DNA from: an uncultured cyanobacterium | Lineage (GTDB): Bacteria > Cyanobacteriota > Cyanobacteriia > PCC-6307 > Cyanobiaceae | Reading direction: 5' to 3' | Assembly: GCA_903862155.1 (NCBI GenBank) | Contig: CAIOXF010000156.1 | Location: 1-8,425 of the forward strand | Length of the DNA: 8,425 nt | Part shown: positions 1-5,943 of the stretch, piece after piece | Layout: every line of letters begins with the position of its first letter | How positions within the stretch are numbered: position 1 is the stretch's first letter | Made by a program: the position numbers and the translations under genes | Notes under the pieces: model-generated | The model's database searches: none | Told to the model about the DNA's origin: nothing | What the model saw: the letters and a program-made list of their open reading frames with translations, nothing else

Positions 1-77
1 GCCGTGCCACCCGCTTTGGCGGGCTCAAGCAGGAATGCGGCATCCATCTCCCCGGGGTGATGGGCGAGGGCATCTGA
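1..77 (+). CDS. cysH: Phosphoadenylyl-sulfate (PAPS/APS) reductase, C-terminal end only
   Basis: Only the last 24 codons are in the window, in the frame starting at base 3 and ending with TGA at 75-77. The visible peptide contains TRFGGLKQECGIH, which closely matches the C-terminal signature of CysH reductases (E. coli CysH ends in a very similar TRFFGLKRECGLH stretch). The Cys of ECG(I/L)H, encoded here at 36-38, is the catalytic cysteine that forms the enzyme-S-sulfite intermediate, later released as sulfite by thioredoxin or glutaredoxin. The enzyme acts in the cytoplasm in assimilatory sulfate reduction. A tail of about ten residues follows the motif. Whether the substrate is PAPS or APS cannot be judged from this fragment. 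The gene runs directly into coaX and probably shares a transcript with it. Confidence 0.88.
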   Translation, partial: RATRFGGLKQECGIHLPGVMGEGI

Positions 78-811
78 GCGCGACGGCAGCCCCGCACTGG
101 CTGCTCATCGGCAACAGCCGCTGGCACTGGGGGGCGCTTGATGGCGGCCAGGTGTTGCAGGGATGGAGCGAGCAGCCGGAGGCCGGGGCGGCCCGGCTTC
201 AGCAGCTCAAGCCGGATCAATTGGTGAGCTGGGCTGCGGTTGGGGGAGTGTCCGAGCAGGCGGCCCCGCTGTTGCCGGTTGAGCGGCAGCTCACCACAGC
301 TGCTGTGCCGCTCCTCCATGCGCCGTCCTGGCTGGGGGTTGATCGGGCCCTGGCGGCCTGGGGCGCCTGGCGGCGCAGTGGCGGCGCGCCCGTGTTGGTG
401 GCCGATGCGGGCACGGCCCTCAGCCTCACCCGGGTGCGCGCCGATGGGTCGTTTGCCGGCGGGCGCCTGCTGGCGGGGGCCGGGTTGCAGCTCCGGGCGC
501 TGGGACAGGGCACGGTGGCATTGCCCTTGCTGGATGCCGCCCAACTCCATGAAGCCACGGATGGCGAGCGCTGGCCTGCCGCCACAACCAAGGCGATGGC
601 CGTGGGGGTGGTGGAGGGCCTGGCCGCAGCCCTGGCCGCGGCTGCCGCTGAGCTGGGCGGCCAGGGCGGTGAGCCGTTGGAGCTCTGGCTCACTGGGGGT
701 GATGGACCGTTGTTGGCACCGTTGCTCACGGCGCAAGGCCAGCCCTGGCGGCTGACCCCCCACTTGGTGTTGGAGGCCCTGGCGGAGCTCAGGCCAGGCC
801 CAGATCCTTGA
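35..811 (+). CDS. coaX: Type III pantothenate kinase (CoaX)
   Basis: Predicted cytoplasmic kinase that phosphorylates pantothenate, the first step of CoA synthesis. Family motifs appear in order: IGNSRW (residues 25-30, the position of the usual D-x-G-N-T phosphate loop), GVDR (101-104), ADAGTAL (123-129), a glycine-rich GGRLLAGAGLQL segment (142-153) and LTGGD (219-223). The length of 258 aa suits the family. The acidic residue that normally opens the first motif is Leu24 here; I believe this form is common in cyanobacterial members but cannot check it. The start is uncertain. ATG at 35 overlaps cysH by 43 nt and adds about 20 unconserved Arg/Pro/Gly-rich residues. The only other plausible start is CTG at 74, which overlaps the cysH stop (CTGA) and has GAGGG just upstream. 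The 3' end overlaps convergent bcp by 23 bp (789-811). Confidence 0.9.
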   Translation: MRHPSPRGDGRGHLSATAAPHWLLIGNSRWHWGALDGGQVLQGWSEQPEAGAARLQQLKPDQLVSWAAVGGVSEQAAPLLPVERQLTTAAVPLLHAPSWLGVDRALAAWGAWRRSGGAPVLVADAGTALSLTRVRADGSFAGGRLLAGAGLQLRALGQGTVALPLLDAAQLHEATDGERWPAATTKAMAVGVVEGLAAALAAAAAELGGQGGEPLELWLTGGDGPLLAPLLTAQGQPWRLTPHLVLEALAELRPGPDP

Positions 812-1256
812 GGATGTCGTCGGCCATGGTTTCGGCCTTCACCTTGGTGTACACGCGCTCGAGCTTGCCTTCGGCATCCACCACGAAGGTGTGGCGCATC
901 ATCCCCATGTATTCGCGCCCCATGAACTTCTTGAGGCCATAGCTCTCGTAGCTGGCGGCCACCGCGCAGGGCTCCTCGTCGGTGAGCAGCGTGAAGGGCA
1001 GCGAATACTTGGCCATGAACTTGCCGTGGCTGGCGGCGCCGTCTTTGCTGATGCCCAGCACCTTGATGCCGTGCTGCTCAAACACGCTCCACTGATCGCG
1101 GAAGTTGCAGGCCTCCTTGGTGCAGCCCGGCGTGTCGTCTTTGGGATAGAAATAGATCACCACGCGCTGGCCCTTCAGCCCGGACAGCGACACGGGATGG
1201 CCGTCTTGGTCGGGCAGGGTGAAATCGGGTGCGGGATCACCGATCTGCAGGGCCAT
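789..1256 (-). CDS. bcp: Thioredoxin-dependent peroxiredoxin (Bcp/PrxQ)
   Basis: A 155-residue peroxiredoxin of the BCP/PrxQ class, which reduces H2O2 and organic hydroperoxides with electrons from thioredoxin. The N-terminal fold is typical (GDPAPDFTLPDQDG, residues 6-19), followed by FYPKDDTPGCTKEACNFRD at 36-54. Cys45 in TPGCT is the peroxidatic cysteine and Cys50, five residues later, is the resolving cysteine; E. coli BCP has the same spacing and numbering. The C-terminal RHTFVVDAEGK segment (121-131) is also typical. The reading frame continues upstream of ATG 1256 as low-complexity Ala/Pro/Arg residues, but the ATG gives a full-length protein with the usual N-terminus, so it was chosen. 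No clear Shine-Dalgarno is seen. The gene is divergent from the phosphopantetheinyl transferase (35-bp gap) and convergent with coaX. Confidence 0.95.
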   Translation of the reverse strand: MALQIGDPAPDFTLPDQDGHPVSLSGLKGQRVVIYFYPKDDTPGCTKEACNFRDQWSVFEQHGIKVLGISKDGAASHGKFMAKYSLPFTLLTDEEPCAVAASYESYGLKKFMGREYMGMMRHTFVVDAEGKLERVYTKVKAETMADDILKDLGLA

Positions 1257-1291
1257 CGGGCTGCGCTGGCAACAATGGCGAGAGCCTAGGG

Positions 1292-1927
1292 GTGGGATTG
1301 GAGGCGCCGCCGCAGTTGTGGTTACGGCCCCTGCAGGGGGTGTGCGCCGGGGGACTCTCCGATCAGGAGCTCGCCTGGGGGCGGGAGCTGCCGCCGCCGC
1401 TGCGGCGCCGTTACTGGCAGAGCAGGGCGGCCCTGCGCCAGCTGGTGGCGCGGTGTTTGGGCTGTGATGCGGAGGCGGTGCCGTTGCACAGTGCGCCCGG
1501 CGCACCGCCCCGTTTGAGGGGCGGCGCCGGCTTCGTGAGCCTCAGCCACAGTGGGCCGATGCTGCTGGTGGCTTGGGCGCGCCAGCCAATCGGCGTGGAT
1601 CTGGAGCGGGTCGATCGCCCCCTGGCGGCCGCGGCCATCGCCCGTCGGTATTTCCCGCCGGAGGAGTGGGAGGAGTTGCAGCAGCTTCCGGCAGACGTGC
1701 TGCGGCAGACGGTGCTGCGCAGCTGGGTGCTGAAGGAGGCGGCGATCAAGTGGCGCCAGCGCACCCTGGCGGCGGAGCTCAACCGCTGGCACTACAACCC
1801 CCGCACTGGCGTGCTAAGGCATGACAGCGACCACATCGCGGCTCCGGTTTGCCTCGGCGAAGCCCAGGGTTGGCTCTGGGCTGTGGCCGGTGCCACTGCT
1901 GTGGATCTAGATGGGGATTCGGCCTGA
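1292..1927 (+). CDS. 4'-phosphopantetheinyl transferase, Sfp/HetI type
   Basis: Predicted to transfer the phosphopantetheine arm of CoA to a conserved serine of acyl carrier proteins (fatty acid synthesis) and possibly of PKS/NRPS carrier domains. Superfamily signatures, numbered from the GTG: FVSLSHS (81-87), IGVDLE (100-105, with metal ligands Asp103 and Glu105) and WVLKEAAIK (145-153, with Glu149 as third metal ligand). The length of 211 aa is typical of the Sfp class and too long for AcpS. GTG 1292 was chosen because the longer frame from GTG 1229 would overlap the start of divergent bcp and adds a non-conserved sequence. TTG 1298, preceded by AGGGG (1288-1292) at good spacing, is an equally good alternative differing by two residues. 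Cyanobacteria often rely on a single broad-range enzyme of this class, so this may be the essential one (inference). Confidence 0.92.
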   Translation: MGLEAPPQLWLRPLQGVCAGGLSDQELAWGRELPPPLRRRYWQSRAALRQLVARCLGCDAEAVPLHSAPGAPPRLRGGAGFVSLSHSGPMLLVAWARQPIGVDLERVDRPLAAAAIARRYFPPEEWEELQQLPADVLRQTVLRSWVLKEAAIKWRQRTLAAELNRWHYNPRTGVLRHDSDHIAAPVCLGEAQGWLWAVAGATAVDLDGDSA

Positions 1928-1961
1928 GCCGGTGGCTATCAGAATCGACCCACTATTCATC

Positions 1962-1966
1962 AGGAG
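1962..1966 (+). promoter_or_regulatory. Shine-Dalgarno of the DUF1400-like gene
   Basis: AGGAG lies 6 nt before the GTG at 1973. It settles the start, because a second GTG two bases upstream is in another frame. This is one of only two convincing SD motifs in the window. Confidence 0.75.
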
Positions 1967-1972
1967 CCCAGT

Positions 1973-2560
1973 GTGATCCGGCACCGTTTCAGCCAGGCAG
2001 CCGCAGCACTGGCCTGCCTGGCTGTGGGGATGGCGCCGGCGGTGGCTTCCGAACTGCCGGTGCGTTGGACCACAGGCGGCGCGGTGTGGTCGACGCCCCA
2101 GGAGGCAGTGGACGACTTTCTCTCCACTGGTGCCGTGACGGATCGGGCGCTCGACAGCGGCCTCAACCGTGCCGGCTGGAGCCCGCAGGAGATCCGCGAG
2201 GCCATGAACAAGCTCTACAGCGTGGATCTGGCCTCAGTGGATCGCTTCCTTGACTCCCCCGGGGGACAGGCGCTGCTGCAGGGCCAGGCCAACACCGATT
2301 ACCCGTATTGGTGCCAGGGGCGCACGGGGGTGCAGGCGCTGCGGGCCGCGATCCTGGCGGATGCGGCGGATGGCCGGATCTCGGCGGCCACCACCATGGC
2401 CTTGCTCCCCACCAACATGCGGCTCACGCCGGGGGTGAGCCAGCCGCTGCTGGCCTGGTGGGTGTTCCTGCCAGCCCGCATCCAGGGCGGGGCGTTCAAT
2501 GCGCCAGCAGCAGCCGGTGCTCCAGTCGCTGGGGCAGCAGCTGCCCCAGCCGGGCGCTGA
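1973..2560 (+). CDS. Exported DUF1400-like protein (cyanobacterial, function unknown)
   Basis: A 195-residue protein with an apparent Sec signal peptide: basic start (R3, H4, R5), hydrophobic Ala/Leu core at about 8-22, and a likely signal-peptidase site after Ala23-Val24-Ala25. The mature helical region (about 40-150) includes STPQEAVDDFLSTG, a segment ending near LYSVDL, then VDRFLDSPGGQALLQ and GVQALRAAILADAADG. This matches the pattern of the cyanobacterial DUF1400 domain, which often precedes an alpha/beta hydrolase domain. No hydrolase nucleophile motif or hydrolase-sized domain is present, so this is the DUF1400 module alone. The last 20 residues or so are low-complexity Ala/Pro/Gly, encoded where the gene overlaps the 3' end of rarA. 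It lies 45 bp after the transferase gene and may be co-transcribed, though its strong SD and gap also allow independent expression. Family assignment is from memory of the motif pattern. Confidence 0.75.
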   Translation: MIRHRFSQAAAALACLAVGMAPAVASELPVRWTTGGAVWSTPQEAVDDFLSTGAVTDRALDSGLNRAGWSPQEIREAMNKLYSVDLASVDRFLDSPGGQALLQGQANTDYPYWCQGRTGVQALRAAILADAADGRISAATTMALLPTNMRLTPGVSQPLLAWWVFLPARIQGGAFNAPAAAGAPVAGAAAAPAGR

Positions 2561-4706
2561 AGCCACGGCGCAGCAGCTCCAATTCGGCTTTGGTGAACTT
2601 GCGTTTGCCCACCTGCTGCAGTTGATGTCGCCAAGGGCTGTCTTTCGCGAGCCAGCGCTCGATCAGGGAGGCGGTGAGCTCCAGGCTGAGCGGCTCCTCC
2701 CATCGCTCCTCCTTCACCTGCGAGCAGTGCTGCTCCAGCAGCTGTTGGCTGATCTCCGCCGGTGCGCCTTCGCGGTCGAGGGCCTGGGTTTCGATGGCGG
2801 CCAGGGAGCCGAGCAGCGCTGTGAGCGGATCCCCCTCGCTGCTTGGGGCCAGGGCCAGCAGGGCACCGGCGGGCCCCAGGCGTGGCTGGCTGAACAGCAG
2901 TCGCCAGTGGGCCCCGGGAGCCAGATGGCCTTGCAGGGCCTCGAACCAGGCCGTGATCGTGGCGGCGTCCAGGCCGCGAAACGGCTGGCGTGCCCCTACC
3001 CACTCAAAGTGCCCCTCCAGCTGTTGGCCGAGGGCATCGGGGCTGTTTTCGGCTGCCGTGAGCAGTTGGGGCCGGCGCAGGGCATCGAGCACCTGCAGCT
3101 GGGCCTCCAGGCGCTGCTGATCTTCGGGGCAGGGGGTGGTGATCACCACGCCGCCTTCCGGGGTGGCGGCCAGGGGGTCGAGGGCCCACAGCAAGGAGCG
3201 GGCCCCCAGCAGCAGCATCCGCTCGTGGCGTCCAAAGGTGGCGCCTTGCCAGAAGCGGCGGCGCAGCGCATCGAGCCGTTCCCCCTCTGCCCCGGCCTGG
3301 CGCTGCAGCCAGCGCTCCAGCTCCGGGTCATCGGGGCCGGCGCTCATGACCTCGCTCTGCTCTAGGTCGGTTTCGGCCGCGGCGGCCAGCTGGGCTGCGC
3401 GCCGCTCCTGCAACCGCAGCCGCAGCTCTCCCTCCCAGCCCAGCCGCCCCGGCTGCCAATACACCTGCCCTTGCAGGCCGCTGGGCAGGTACTGCTGCGC
3501 CACCCAGTGCTCGGCATAGGCATGGGGATAGCGGTAGCCCACCCCATCGCCGAAGGCCTTGCCGTCGCGGTTGGCATCGCGCAGATGGGCCGGCACCTGC
3601 TGGCGGCTGGTGTTGCGCACCTGCTTGAGCGCATCGAAGAAGCCGAGCACGCTGTTGCTCTTCTCGGCGCCCGCCAGGTAGAGGGCCGCCTGGGCCAGGG
3701 GATAGAGCCCCTCGGGCAGGCCCACCCGTTCGAAGGCCGCAGCGCAGGCTTCCACCACCACCACCGCCTGGGGATCGGCGAGGCCGATGTCTTCCCCGGC
3801 GGAGATCAACATGCGCCGGAAGATGAAGCGCGGGTTCTCGCCGGCCTCCACCATCCGCGCCAGCCAGAACAGGGCCGCATCTGGATCACTGCCCCTCAGC
3901 GACTTGATGAAGGCGCTGATCGTGTCGAAGTGGGCGTCGCCCTGCTTGTCGTAGAGCACGGCTCGCTGCTGGATCGACTCCTCGGCAATGGCCAGGTCGA
4001 TGCTGATCCCCCCCTCGCCATTGGGCTCGGTCGTTTCAACGGCGAGCTCCAGGGCGTTGAGCAGGCTGCGGGCATCGCCGCCCGCCACGTTCACCAGGTG
4101 TGCGGCGGCCTCGGGAGTGATCGCCACGCTGCGGTCGCCGTAGCCCCGCTCCGGATCGCTGATGGCTCGCTGCAGCAACTGCTGCAGGTGCTCGGGCTCC
4201 AGCGGCACCATCCGAAATAGGCGTGAGCGGCTCACCAGCGCCTTGTTCACCTCAAAGAAGGGGTTTTCGGTGGTGGCGCCGATCAGGGTGACGGTGCCGT
4301 TTTCCACCCAGGGCAGCAGCGCGTCCTGTTGGGCCGCGTTGAAGCGGTGCACCTCATCCACAAACAGGATCGAGCGCAGGCCATGGCGCTCCAGCCGCTG
4401 CTTGGCCGCATCCACCTCGGCGCGGAGATCCTTCACCCCGGCCAACACGGCATTGAGCGAGCTGAAGTGGCACCGGGTGGTGCCGGCGATGATCCGGGCC
4501 AGGGTGGTTTTGCCCACGCCGGGCGGGCCGTGCAGGATCAGGTTTCCCACCCGGTCGGCGGCGATGGCGCGGCGCAGCAGCCGGCCCGGGCCGAGGATGC
4601 CTTCCTGGCCCACAAAGTCGTCGAGGCTGCGCGGGCGCATCCGATCGGCCAGCGGCGCGATCCGGGCCCGGGTGGCTTCCGCCTGGTGGCTGAACAGGTC
4701 GGCCAA
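2496..4706 (-). CDS. rarA: RarA/MgsA-type AAA+ ATPase fused to a C-terminal methyltransferase-like extension
   Basis: Residues 1-430 are a complete RarA (MgsA) replication-associated recombination ATPase. Visible motifs: Walker A GPPGVGKTT (60-68), Walker B ILFVDEVHRF (113-122), sensor 1 GATTENP (143-149), an arginine-finger segment SRSRLF (159-164), sensor 2 GGDARSLLNALE (209-220), and the oligomerisation region with FIKSLRGSDPDAALFWLARM (266-285), EDIGLADP (305-312) and YRYPHAYAEHW (391-401). RarA acts at stalled replication forks and interacts with SSB and the clamp-loader machinery. Most RarA proteins end near residue 440; this one continues to 736 with a region vaguely like a class I methyltransferase (RHERMLLLGARSLLWALDPL, 493-512) that lacks a clear SAM-binding glycine loop. 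The fusion is a recognised cyanobacterial architecture. TTG 4706 (product beginning MADLFSHQ) was chosen; the frame extends to GTG 4781, but that overlaps the divergent adaptor and adds unconserved residues. Confidence 0.92.
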   Translation of the reverse strand: MADLFSHQAEATRARIAPLADRMRPRSLDDFVGQEGILGPGRLLRRAIAADRVGNLILHGPPGVGKTTLARIIAGTTRCHFSSLNAVLAGVKDLRAEVDAAKQRLERHGLRSILFVDEVHRFNAAQQDALLPWVENGTVTLIGATTENPFFEVNKALVSRSRLFRMVPLEPEHLQQLLQRAISDPERGYGDRSVAITPEAAAHLVNVAGGDARSLLNALELAVETTEPNGEGGISIDLAIAEESIQQRAVLYDKQGDAHFDTISAFIKSLRGSDPDAALFWLARMVEAGENPRFIFRRMLISAGEDIGLADPQAVVVVEACAAAFERVGLPEGLYPLAQAALYLAGAEKSNSVLGFFDALKQVRNTSRQQVPAHLRDANRDGKAFGDGVGYRYPHAYAEHWVAQQYLPSGLQGQVYWQPGRLGWEGELRLRLQERRAAQLAAAAETDLEQSEVMSAGPDDPELERWLQRQAGAEGERLDALRRRFWQGATFGRHERMLLLGARSLLWALDPLAATPEGGVVITTPCPEDQQRLEAQLQVLDALRRPQLLTAAENSPDALGQQLEGHFEWVGARQPFRGLDAATITAWFEALQGHLAPGAHWRLLFSQPRLGPAGALLALAPSSEGDPLTALLGSLAAIETQALDREGAPAEISQQLLEQHCSQVKEERWEEPLSLELTASLIERWLAKDSPWRHQLQQVGKRKFTKAELELLRRGFSARLGQLLPQRLEHRLLLAH

Positions 4707-4718
4707 GACACAACGGGG

Positions 4719-4730
4719 CGCGGGCCCGCG
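4719..4730. repeat. Perfect 12-bp GC palindrome in the rarA/efflux divergent gap
   Basis: CGCGGGCCCGCG is a perfect palindrome 13 bp upstream of the rarA TTG and 44 bp upstream of the first adaptor ATG. It could be a protein-binding site or a hairpin in the rarA leader, but short GC palindromes arise easily in DNA of this composition. Confidence 0.35.
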
Positions 4731-4745
4731 GGGGCTCCGGCCATC

Positions 4746-4762
4746 ATCGGGCCGGCACCGAT
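4746..4762. promoter_or_regulatory. Inverted repeat just upstream of the efflux operon (possible operator)
   Basis: ATCGG and CCGAT are perfect 5-bp arms separated by 7 bp, ending 11 bp before the first adaptor ATG. The position and dyad symmetry would suit a repressor operator for an efflux operon, but no regulator gene is present in the window and the arms are short. Weak candidate only. Confidence 0.25.
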
Positions 4763-4773
4763 ACGCTCCCGCC

Positions 4774-5886
4774 ATGCGCACGGCTCACGTTCTGGCTGGC
4801 AGGCTGCTGGTGCCGGCCCTCCTGGCCCCTGCCTTGCTGGCCGGTTGCCAGCGCGGTGCAGAGCAACGCCGCATCCCCACGGTGATCACTGAGCCGGTGC
4901 GCGTGGCGGTTTTCAGCGACACGGTGGAAACGGTCGGCACCTTGGAGGCGCGCGATCAGGTGCAGCTGGCGGCCCAGGCCGGTGGCCGGGTGCTGCAGGT
5001 GCTGGTGCGACAGGGGGATCAGGTGCGCAAGGGCGAGTTGCTGCTGGTGCTTGATCAGACCCAGCTGCGGGCCGAAGTGGCGAGCCTCCGCGCCCAGATG
5101 CAAACCAGCAAGATCAACTATGAGCGGTTTGCCTATCTGGTGCGGATGGGGGCCGCGAGCGCCATCGACCGCGACCAGTACCGCCAGGCCTATGTGGCCG
5201 CCCGGGAGGCCCTGGTGGCCAAGGAGGCGGATCTGGCCTTCAAGGATCTGCGCGCCCCGATCGACGGCACCATCGGTGATCTGCGGGTGAAGCCCGGCGA
5301 CGTGCTGGCGGCCGGCACACCGATTGCCGCGCTGCTGCGCAACGACCGCCTGTTGGTACGGCTGGATGTGCCGGCGGCCCAGGCGATGCAGGTCCGTGAT
5401 GGCCAGGCCGTGGAGCTGCTCGATGCCAGCGGCCGCGGCGTGGCCCGGGCGGCGGTGATGGGCATCGACCCGGATGTGCGCAGCACCAGCCAGGTGCTGC
5501 TGGTGCGGGCGGCGGTGGACGATCCGCAGCGGCGTCTGCGGGCGGGCATGCGCCTGCGGGCCAGGTTGTTGCTGGATCGGCGCGAGCAGCCTGCCGTGCC
5601 GTTCACGGCCGTGACCAACCAGGCCGGCCAGATGTTTGTGTACAAGGTGGGGGATCTGGCGGCCCTGGAGCGCCAACCTGGCAAGGCGCCGCTGGGCCAA
5701 TTGCGGCGTCTGCCGCCACGCACCACCTTCGCCCTGCTCACGCCGGTGCGGCTTGGAGCCCTGCAGAACAACCGCTATCCGGTGCTGGACGGAGTGCGTG
5801 AGGGCGAGGCGGTGATCACCAGCGGCATCCTCAATCTGCGCCACGGGGCCCCGGTGAAGGTGGCCGGCAACGCCCAGAACTCCTGA
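4774..5886 (+). CDS. RND efflux periplasmic adaptor lipoprotein, first copy (MFP/HlyD family)
   Basis: A 370-residue membrane fusion protein predicted to link an RND pump to an outer-membrane channel in the periplasm. The N-terminus is a lipoprotein signal: hydrophobic segment about 11-24 and lipobox Leu22-Ala23-Gly24-Cys25. Then come the first barrel/lipoyl half (ARDQVQLAAQAGGRVLQVLV, 59-78; GDQVRKGELLLVLD, 81-94), a short helical hairpin (about 95-150), the second lipoyl half (DLRAPIDGTIGDLRVKPGDV, 158-177), a beta-barrel domain (about 193-268) and a membrane-proximal domain (about 274-366) ending in ITSGILNLRHGAPVKV. An insert of about 20 residues (roughly 295-316), absent from AcrA as I recall it, sits in the last domain. 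ATG 4774 gives a correct lipoprotein signal; the frame is open far upstream only because it is antisense to rarA. No SD is visible. Substrate unknown. Confidence 0.92.
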   Translation: MRTAHVLAGRLLVPALLAPALLAGCQRGAEQRRIPTVITEPVRVAVFSDTVETVGTLEARDQVQLAAQAGGRVLQVLVRQGDQVRKGELLLVLDQTQLRAEVASLRAQMQTSKINYERFAYLVRMGAASAIDRDQYRQAYVAAREALVAKEADLAFKDLRAPIDGTIGDLRVKPGDVLAAGTPIAALLRNDRLLVRLDVPAAQAMQVRDGQAVELLDASGRGVARAAVMGIDPDVRSTSQVLLVRAAVDDPQRRLRAGMRLRARLLLDRREQPAVPFTAVTNQAGQMFVYKVGDLAALERQPGKAPLGQLRRLPPRTTFALLTPVRLGALQNNRYPVLDGVREGEAVITSGILNLRHGAPVKVAGNAQNS

Positions 5887-5900
5887 TGCGGCGTGCATCA
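5884..5900 (+). other. Hairpin at the stop codon of the first adaptor
   Basis: TGATGC and GCATCA form a 6-bp perfect stem around a 5-nt GGCGT loop. The left arm contains the stop codon. No U-run follows, so it does not qualify as an intrinsic terminator; it might affect RNA stability between the two adaptor genes. The rest of the 57-bp spacer shows no clear promoter or SD. Confidence 0.35.
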
Positions 5901-5943
5901 CCTGCATCGGCTCCGGTAGTTTTCGGCTAACAGTGCTTCCCCT

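Noticed and set aside
804..815. ATCCT-TG-AGGAT inverted repeat at the coaX/bcp convergent junction
   Set aside because: The arms are short with almost no loop and no T-run on either side, so it does not make a credible terminator. It lies within both coding ends.
1229..1291. Upstream GTG extension of the phosphopantetheinyl transferase (232 aa)
   Set aside because: The added 21 residues are unconserved, and the start would overlap the divergent bcp start by 28 bp.
3471..4220. A 249-codon open frame on the plus strand opposite rarA
   Set aside because: It is antisense to the conserved RarA core and has no domain signature, so it is a GC-driven shadow.
4162..4773. Extension of the first adaptor to an upstream ATG at 4162 (574 aa)
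   Set aside because: The added 204 residues are antisense to rarA, and the extension would bury the lipoprotein signal that begins at 4774.
4744..5907. A 387-codon open frame on the minus strand opposite the first adaptor
   Set aside because: It has His/Gln/Ala/Gly-rich composition with no recognisable domain and is fully antisense to a gene with clear family motifs. High-GC DNA routinely leaves such frames open.
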